A stretch of 9,428 nt of DNA from Dehalococcoidales bacterium (lineage in GTDB: Bacteria; Chloroflexota; Dehalococcoidia; Dehalococcoidales; RBG-16-60-22), in NCBI GenBank assembly GCA_030606585.1, contig JAUWGD010000061.1:1-9428 (forward strand). Reading direction: 5' to 3'. Shown here piece after piece: positions 4,875-9,428 of the stretch. The notes below the pieces were generated by a model. It searched no databases and was not told the DNA's origin. It worked only from the letters and a program-made list of their open reading frames with translations. Both the position numbers and the translations under genes were made by a program. Numbering within the stretch: the first letter of the stretch is position 1; every line of letters begins with the position of its first letter.

Positions 4875-6497
4875 ATGCCCCATATGAGCGGCGCCGAAGC
4901 CCTGGCGGCATTCCTGGCGCGGGAAGGCGTAGAGGTCGTTTTCGGAATTCCCGGCGTGCAAATTATGGATGCCGTCGATGCCATTTACCGCGAAAAAAGC
5001 ATTCGCTGGATATCCACTCGCCATGAGCAGACGGCAGCCTACATGGCTTACGGCTATGCCCGTACTACCGATAAAACAGGCGTCGCCCTGGTACTGCCCG
5101 GTCCGGGCGCTCTTAACACCACCGCCGCCATCGGCACCGCTTATACAGCTTCGACGCCGATACTCCTGATTTCCGGGCAGATAGAGAGCTATCACCTGGG
5201 TTTCAACCGGGGAGTCCTCCACGGGCTTGATGAGCAGATCGATATCTTCCGGCACCTGACTAAGTGGTGCGGGCGCGCCTCGAAAGTCGAGGAGATTCCG
5301 ATAGTCTTACAGCAGGCATTTACACAACTGAAAAACGGCCGCCCTCGTCCCGTGGAAATCGAAATTCCCTTTGATATATGGTCGAAAAGGGCCGAGATGT
5401 CGCTGCCGCCAGTCGAAGTAAACCCGACCGCCCTGCCCGAACATGAGGATATCAAGAAAGCCGCCGACCTCCTCGATAACGCCAGCCGACCGCTCATCCT
5501 GGCCGGAGGCGGCGCGGCTAAAGCGGATGTGTCCGGGGAAATCACACAACTGGCGGAGGTTCTCAAAGCTCCGGTAGTCATGACCACAGAGGGTCAGGGC
5601 GTGATTCATTGCGACCACCCCCTGTGCGCCGGCAACTCCGTCATCTGGCTTAATCCTGCCCTGCAACAGGCGGATGTTATCCTCGTCGTGGGAAGTCGAT
5701 TGCGCGCCTCCGGCAACACCCGTCTGGAACTGCGGCCCGACCAGACAATTATACAGATAGACTTCGATGCCGATGAACTGGGGAGAAACCATAAAATCGA
5801 CCTTGGTATTACCGCCGATGCCCGCGCCGCTCTTAACGCCCTGCTGAAAGAGCTTTCCGGCACCACCGCCAGCCGGTGGCAGGACGCGGAAATAGCCGGA
5901 ATAAGGGCTGAGGTAAAGTCCCGACTGGAAAAGGCGGCGCCGCTACAGCTGGCGGTTATCCGGTCAATCCGAGAAGCTTTAGGAGATGATGGCATCATCG
6001 TGCCGGATATCACGAATATCGGCTACTGGTGCGACATCGCTTACCCGGTAAATAAAAGATGCACCTATGTCGACTCATCATACTTCGCCACGCTGGGATT
6101 CGCTTTCCCCACCGCCCTCGGCGCCAGGATAGGCAATCCGGACAGACCCGTGGTCGCCGTCTGCGGTGACGGAGGTTTCCCGTACGCATCCGCGGAGCTG
6201 GCCACCGCCGTGCAGGAAAAAATCAATGTTGTTACGCTTGTCTTCACTGATAACGCTTACGGGACGGTCACCGGTATACAGCGCCGGCAGTTCGGCGGTC
6301 GATTTATCGGCAATAAACTCCACAATCCCGATTATGTCAAGTTTGCTGAAGCCTTCGGCGCTATCGGCATCAGGCTGTCAGGCCACGAGGAGCTTGGAGA
6401 AAAGCTAAGTTCGGCATTAAAGGCCGACCGCCCGGTAGTGATTGAGATACCGGTACCCCAGCTGGACACGCCCTGGGATACGCTGATAGAAGATTAG
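4875..6497 (+). CDS. TPP-dependent enzyme of the acetolactate synthase superfamily
   Basis: A cytoplasmic thiamine-diphosphate enzyme of 540 residues, near the usual length for the superfamily. It has an N-terminal pyrimidine-binding domain (about 1-170) with FGIPGV (23-28) and the catalytic Glu51 in RHEQ. A central Rossmann-like domain (about 190-330) follows, then a C-terminal diphosphate-binding domain with the GDG(26 residues)N motif, Gly431-Asp432-Gly433 to Asn460. Members decarboxylate 2-oxoacids or related acids and may ligate the aldehyde unit. GPGALN replaces the usual GPGATN. I cannot find the FAD-contacting stretch of true acetolactate synthase (GARFDDR-like; here GSRLRASGN), and no small regulatory subunit follows, so branched-chain amino-acid synthesis is unlikely. 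The substrate is unknown. The ATG has GGAGG five bases upstream. It ends tail-to-tail with the SDR gene, overlapping by 4 bases. Confidence 0.85.
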   Translation: MPHMSGAEALAAFLAREGVEVVFGIPGVQIMDAVDAIYREKSIRWISTRHEQTAAYMAYGYARTTDKTGVALVLPGPGALNTTAAIGTAYTASTPILLISGQIESYHLGFNRGVLHGLDEQIDIFRHLTKWCGRASKVEEIPIVLQQAFTQLKNGRPRPVEIEIPFDIWSKRAEMSLPPVEVNPTALPEHEDIKKAADLLDNASRPLILAGGGAAKADVSGEITQLAEVLKAPVVMTTEGQGVIHCDHPLCAGNSVIWLNPALQQADVILVVGSRLRASGNTRLELRPDQTIIQIDFDADELGRNHKIDLGITADARAALNALLKELSGTTASRWQDAEIAGIRAEVKSRLEKAAPLQLAVIRSIREALGDDGIIVPDITNIGYWCDIAYPVNKRCTYVDSSYFATLGFAFPTALGARIGNPDRPVVAVCGDGGFPYASAELATAVQEKINVVTLVFTDNAYGTVTGIQRRQFGGRFIGNKLHNPDYVKFAEAFGAIGIRLSGHEELGEKLSSALKADRPVVIEIPVPQLDTPWDTLIED

Positions 6498-7231
6498 GAA
6501 GTGTTCAGTTGCACAAGCTGCCCCGTCATGTAGCTGCACCTGTCCGAGGCCAGGAAAGCCACTAAAGGCGCCACGTCGGAAGGCTCGCAGAGTCGTTTCA
6601 ATAAAGACCTCTGCTTCTCCCCCTCTAACATTGCCTGCGGGGCGCGGTAAACGAGGCCGGTCTTGCCGAGGCCCGGCCCGACGGCGTTGACGATGACCCC
6701 CTGAGAAGCCACCTCCCGCGCCAGCGCCTGCGTGAACATGACCACGCCGGCCTTGGCGGCGCCATAGATAGATATACTGGGAATGCCCTGCCCGCCGGAG
6801 GTATTGATAATCCGCCCGTACTTGCGGGCTATCATGTGGGGCAATACCGCCCGGGCGACCCTCATCTGGCCGTAGAGATTGGTGTGGATATCGAAGTCCC
6901 AGTCCTCTTCCGTCATCTCCATGAACGGCCTTAGCTGGCTGCTGGCACCGGCGTTATTGACCAAGATATCAATCCTGCCGAATTTCTCAATTGCCTTCTT
7001 GACCATATCATCGACTTCGGCCTGTCTGGTAACGTCAACCTTTGCCGCCAGGGCCTTACGTCCCAGCGCCTCAACGGCGGCGGCGGTCTGTTTTGCCCCG
7101 TCAAGGTCTATATCAGCGGCAACGATATCGCAGCCCTCTTCCGCCAGCGTCACGGCAATAGCCTTACCGTAGCCTATCTGGCTGCCGGCGCCGGTCACCA
7201 GGGCCACTTTATCTTTCAATTGCAGGTCCAT
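6494..7231 (-). CDS. Short-chain dehydrogenase/reductase (SDR), NAD-type
   Basis: A classical SDR oxidoreductase of 245 residues that interconverts an alcohol or hydroxyacyl group with a carbonyl. The nucleotide-binding turn is TGAGSQIGYG (13-22), with Gln18 where most family members have the middle Gly. Asp40 at the end of the second strand favours NAD(H) over NADP(H). NNAG is at 92-95, Asn118 is present, and the catalytic Ser145, Tyr156 and Lys160 (YGAAK) are all in place. The C-terminus SYMTGQLVQLNTS matches the usual end of FabG-like proteins. The ATG at 7231 follows AAGGAG at six bases. It lies 117 bases downstream of the AOR gene on the same strand with a repeat element between them, so it may be co-transcribed. 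It was probably named FabG-like by homology, but no fatty-acid genes are nearby, so the substrate is open. Confidence 0.88.
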   Translation of the reverse strand: MDLQLKDKVALVTGAGSQIGYGKAIAVTLAEEGCDIVAADIDLDGAKQTAAAVEALGRKALAAKVDVTRQAEVDDMVKKAIEKFGRIDILVNNAGASSQLRPFMEMTEEDWDFDIHTNLYGQMRVARAVLPHMIARKYGRIINTSGGQGIPSISIYGAAKAGVVMFTQALAREVASQGVIVNAVGPGLGKTGLVYRAPQAMLEGEKQRSLLKRLCEPSDVAPLVAFLASDRCSYMTGQLVQLNTS

Positions 7232-7264
7232 CTTTTTCTCCTTTCGGAAGAAATATTTACACTC

Positions 7265-7339
7265 CTGTCATAGTCGGGCTTGACCCGACTATCCATACCC
7301 AACACCTCCACTGGATTCCCGCTTCCGCGGGAATGACAG
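7265..7339. repeat. REPIN/MITE-like double-palindrome repeat
   Basis: A 75-bp element bounded by perfect 7-bp terminal inverted repeats CTGTCAT (7265-7271) and ATGACAG (7333-7339). Inside are two hairpins: ATAGTCGGG/CCCGACTAT with a 5-base loop (7270-7292) and ATTCCCGC/GCGGGAAT with a 4-base loop (7315-7334). The second has the ATTCCC(8 bases)GGGAAT form known from dispersed repeats such as Neisseria dRS3. Two palindromes framed by inverted ends is the layout of non-autonomous, transposase-mobilised repeats. It fills most of the gap between the AOR and SDR genes. No T-run follows on either strand, so it is not a standard terminator, but its RNA form could stabilise or separate the two messages. 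No obvious target duplication is seen. Confidence 0.7.
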
Positions 7340-7348
7340 AATGTCTAT

Positions 7349-9208
7349 TTATTTAAGGAACGACTCCATGTCCCTGACGACGTAACCGAGGCCAAGCTCT
7401 TCGAGCTTCTCGCGGGAAGGGATGCCGTTTGCCGTCCAGCCGCGTAGTTTATAGTATTCATCGAGAAAGCCGTCCAGGTTCCGTACCATCTGGCCCTCGC
7501 CCTCGGCATCGATGACATGGAGCGGCTCGGTCTGCAATCGCTGCGGCAGGGTATCGTGCCGCCGGTCGAACCCGTCACGGGCGTTGAAAGCACGGTCGAG
7601 GTTCCAGACCCTCTCCCCCACCCTGCCCAGATAAGCCCAGTCGGCAAACTCTTCGATTCCGGTAACGGCGTGCAGCATCTTCGGAAAGAGCGTTTGAAAC
7701 CAGTTGCCGCAGCTGAAAGCGAAGGCGCAGACGATGCCTACTTCCAGGCCGGCGCCGTTTTGATTGCCGATAACGATTTGCGCCTTGCCGTCTTCGGCGA
7801 AACGGTCGATTGCCCCCGAACCCGGCGTGCCCCATTCCTGGAAGGCCAGCGAGCCGTTGCCGTGGCTCCCCCCGATGGTCGAGGTGGCGTAGCCGAACCC
7901 TGTAGCCTTAAGCCCGCGCGGCTCGTAAGCCGGGAACTCCAGCCCCTTGGACTGCATGGTGTAGGCTTCGGCGCCCTTTCCGATTCGTTTTGCGGCACGC
8001 ACCGTGCCCTCGGCCAGTATGTCCCCGAAGCCCTCCCGATTTCCTATCTTCTTAACAAGCTCTACCATGGCGGCATGATTGCCGTAGGTAAGCTCCAGTC
8101 CGTCGGTGTCAGCTCTGGTTATAATCCCCTTCTCGTAAAGCTCGTAGGCAAAGCCGATGGTATTGCCCGTGCTGATGGTATCCATTCCCAGGTCGTCGCA
8201 AATCTGGTCGGCGGCTACCGTCGATTCAATATTAGTATTGTTGATAGGCCCCGTAAATGCCCAGTAACTTTCATACTCCGGTCCCTCGCTTTTCGCTCCC
8301 TTATAAGGACCCTCCGTCACGACGTGTATCTTGCCGCAGCGCATCGAGCAGTTGTAGCAGCCGAACTCGCCGACCCTCATTTTCCGGTATTCCTCCGGCC
8401 CCAGCTTCTGATAGCCTTCGAGCTGACCGTAGCGGAAGTTCTTAACCGGGTACACACCGAGGTCGTTCCGGGTAATTGCCCCCTCGGTGGTGCCGTACTC
8501 CTTATTGTAGGCGTAATCCTTGCTGGCCCGCATTATCTTTATCTGCTCTTTAGCCAGCTTATTGAAGCCTTCAGGGTCGTAAAGATTCAGGCTTCTCCTG
8601 GCTTTAATAGCGATAGCTTTAAGTCGCTTGGTGCCGAGCACCGTGCCCACGCCGCAGCGACTCGCCGTGCGTCGACCGGAGACGACGGCGCAGAACTTGA
8701 CGAGTTTTTCCGCGGCCGGGCCGATACAGGCGGTACGGACATCCCTGCCGTACTCGTTAACGAGCCAGTCCTGGGTATATGCCGTGTCTTTCCCCCAGAG
8801 TCCGGCGGCGTCTTTAAGCTGAGCGCCTTCGGGAGATATATAAAGGTAAACAGGTTTGTCCGATATACCTTCAATCAGGATAAAGTCGTAACCGGCGAAC
8901 TTCATCCAGGCCCCGAAGTCGCCCCCGCTGCAGGACCGGGCGATGCAGCCGGTCAGGGGACTCTTGGTGCAGGCCACCCAGCGGGAAACACTCTGCGCCG
9001 GAGTGCCCGCCAGCACCCCGGGGACGAGCAATATTTTATTCTCCTCGCCAAGGGGGTCGATATTAGGAGCAAGTTCGTCATAGAGATATTTTACTCCGAA
9101 GCCGCGTCCGGCAATGAAATTCCTAGCAACCTCCTCAGGCAACGGCTCGTTGATGACCGTTCCCGCCGAAAGGTTTACCCTGAGAAATTTACCCGTATAT
9201 CCTTTCAT
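7349..9208 (-). CDS. aor: Tungsten-type aldehyde:ferredoxin oxidoreductase (AOR family)
   Basis: A cytoplasmic tungsto-bispterin iron-sulfur enzyme that oxidises aldehydes to acids with ferredoxin, or the reverse. At 619 residues it is full length. Cluster ligands are Cys284-x2-Cys287-x3-Cys291 (GCYNCSMRC) and Cys494 (EVGIVC). The pterin motif DxxGxD is at Asp338-Gly341-Asp343. Glu311 and Glu313 (SEGPEYE) and His449 (GGSHGNG) fall where the acid and base residues of Pyrococcus furiosus AOR lie, as I recall them (Cys288/291/295/494, Asp338/343, Glu313, His448). The TxRG before the His in many members is TIGG here. An in-frame TTG at 9223 could start five codons earlier, but ATG 9208 (MKGYTGKFLRVNL) is the family start and has GAGG six bases upstream. 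AOR, FOR or another subtype cannot be separated by eye, and molybdenum use is possible. Confidence 0.92.
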   Translation of the reverse strand: MKGYTGKFLRVNLSAGTVINEPLPEEVARNFIAGRGFGVKYLYDELAPNIDPLGEENKILLVPGVLAGTPAQSVSRWVACTKSPLTGCIARSCSGGDFGAWMKFAGYDFILIEGISDKPVYLYISPEGAQLKDAAGLWGKDTAYTQDWLVNEYGRDVRTACIGPAAEKLVKFCAVVSGRRTASRCGVGTVLGTKRLKAIAIKARRSLNLYDPEGFNKLAKEQIKIMRASKDYAYNKEYGTTEGAITRNDLGVYPVKNFRYGQLEGYQKLGPEEYRKMRVGEFGCYNCSMRCGKIHVVTEGPYKGAKSEGPEYESYWAFTGPINNTNIESTVAADQICDDLGMDTISTGNTIGFAYELYEKGIITRADTDGLELTYGNHAAMVELVKKIGNREGFGDILAEGTVRAAKRIGKGAEAYTMQSKGLEFPAYEPRGLKATGFGYATSTIGGSHGNGSLAFQEWGTPGSGAIDRFAEDGKAQIVIGNQNGAGLEVGIVCAFAFSCGNWFQTLFPKMLHAVTGIEEFADWAYLGRVGERVWNLDRAFNARDGFDRRHDTLPQRLQTEPLHVIDAEGEGQMVRNLDGFLDEYYKLRGWTANGIPSREKLEELGLGYVVRDMESFLK

Positions 9209-9243
9209 TACCCACCTCGGCAATACATCATTCAGGCAACCAC

Positions 9244-9272
9244 ATTAAAGTACCGGAAACAATTCCTGTCAA
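9244..9272 (-). promoter_or_regulatory. sigma-70 promoter of the AOR gene
   Basis: On the minus strand TTGACA (9267-9272, perfect) and TTTAAT (9244-9249, 5/6) are 17 bases apart. The start codon at 9208 is 35 bases beyond the -10. The promoter begins three bases after the stop of the upstream partial gene. No ModE-type palindrome overlaps it, so AOR is probably not under the same operator as the transporter. Confidence 0.65.
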
Positions 9273-9275
9273 GGG

Positions 9276-9428
9276 CTACTCTATAGCCATGCTGTCGTAG
9301 GGTTCCGGCGCGTCCGGCAGATGGCTGAAAAGCTCCTGACCCGTTTTCGTCTTTTCGTAGGGATTCCAGCGGGAAGGCGGCCCGTCCTCCAGTCCGGAGC
9401 TAAGGGTCCCGGAAACGGGCATTTCCAT
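9276..9428 (-). CDS. 3' end of an unidentified minus-strand gene (partial)
   Basis: The minus strand is open from the window edge (9428) to TAG at 9276-9278, giving 50 residues beginning MEMPVSGTLSSGLEDG and ending EPYDSMAIE. The composition (Pro-rich, acidic, with RWNPYEKTKTG and ELFSHLPDAPE) looks like the tail of a real protein, and it runs in the same direction as AOR, 67 bases upstream. The first codon in view is ATG, but with no upstream sequence I cannot tell whether it is the start or an internal Met. I do not recognise the family. An electron-transfer partner of the AOR would be a natural neighbour, but nothing in these residues (no Cys) supports that. Confidence 0.5.
   Translation of the reverse strand: MEMPVSGTLSSGLEDGPPSRWNPYEKTKTGQELFSHLPDAPEPYDSMAIE

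Noticed and set aside
7216..7296. 26-codon minus-strand frame (MDSRVKPDYD...) with GGAGG upstream
   Set aside because: It lies largely within the 75-bp palindromic repeat and runs into the SDR start in another frame. Such frames arise automatically from this kind of repeat.
9209..9243. Moco/Tuco riboswitch before AOR
   Set aside because: The predicted leader is only a few dozen bases, too short for the structure.
7517..9286. Long plus-strand frame of 589 codons opposite AOR
   Set aside because: It is the antisense shadow of the AOR gene, whose family motifs are unmistakable. No ribosome site or protein-like motifs were seen in the plus-strand reading.

Overview
The window (about 9.4 kb, mid-50s % GC by eye) reads as chromosomal DNA of an anaerobic bacterium. 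Promoters are bacterial sigma-70 type (three have close-to-consensus hexamers 17 bp apart), genes start behind Shine-Dalgarno sites, two starts are TTG, and two proteins carry bacterial lipoprotein signals. A tungsten-type aldehyde:ferredoxin oxidoreductase, a molybdate/tungstate importer and a small BldC/excisionase-like regulator would fit an anaerobic Chloroflexota (Dehalococcoidia-like) or similar lineage. That placement is a guess from gene content only.

Left part (1-3650, all minus strand): the 5' part of a proline/alanine-rich lipoprotein gene that runs off the left edge and has its own promoter, then an oxyanion uptake locus. In transcription order the locus is a ModE-type DNA-binding regulator, a lipoprotein substrate-binding protein (ModA-like), a permease (ModB-like) and an ATPase (ModC-like). 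The last two overlap by 4 bases. Both the regulator and modA are preceded by matching promoter/operator modules with the layout I recall for the E. coli ModE site, which suggests an autoregulated metal-oxyanion regulon.

Middle (3650-4870): a gene-poor accessory stretch. It has six copies of a TTTGTGA motif arranged as two triplets with identical 11/21-bp spacing, 121 bp apart. These lie upstream of an 81-aa BldC/excisionase-like HTH gene, which is followed by an unrecognised 105-aa gene.

Right part (4870-9428): a plus-strand TPP-dependent enzyme of the acetolactate-synthase superfamily ends tail-to-tail (stop codons overlapping) with a minus-strand SDR dehydrogenase. Upstream of the SDR, on the same strand, lies the AOR gene. 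A 75-bp double-palindrome mobile-type repeat sits between them. At the right edge is the 3' end of another minus-strand gene, and the AOR promoter begins a few bases after its stop.

Working together (inference): the importer supplies tungstate or molybdate, and the AOR needs tungsten in its bis-pterin cofactor. A TPP decarboxylase/carboligase, an NAD-type SDR and an AOR could form a small 2-oxoacid/aldehyde/acid metabolism module. No substrate can be assigned from the sequence. I see no tRNA, rRNA, CRISPR array or transposase gene.
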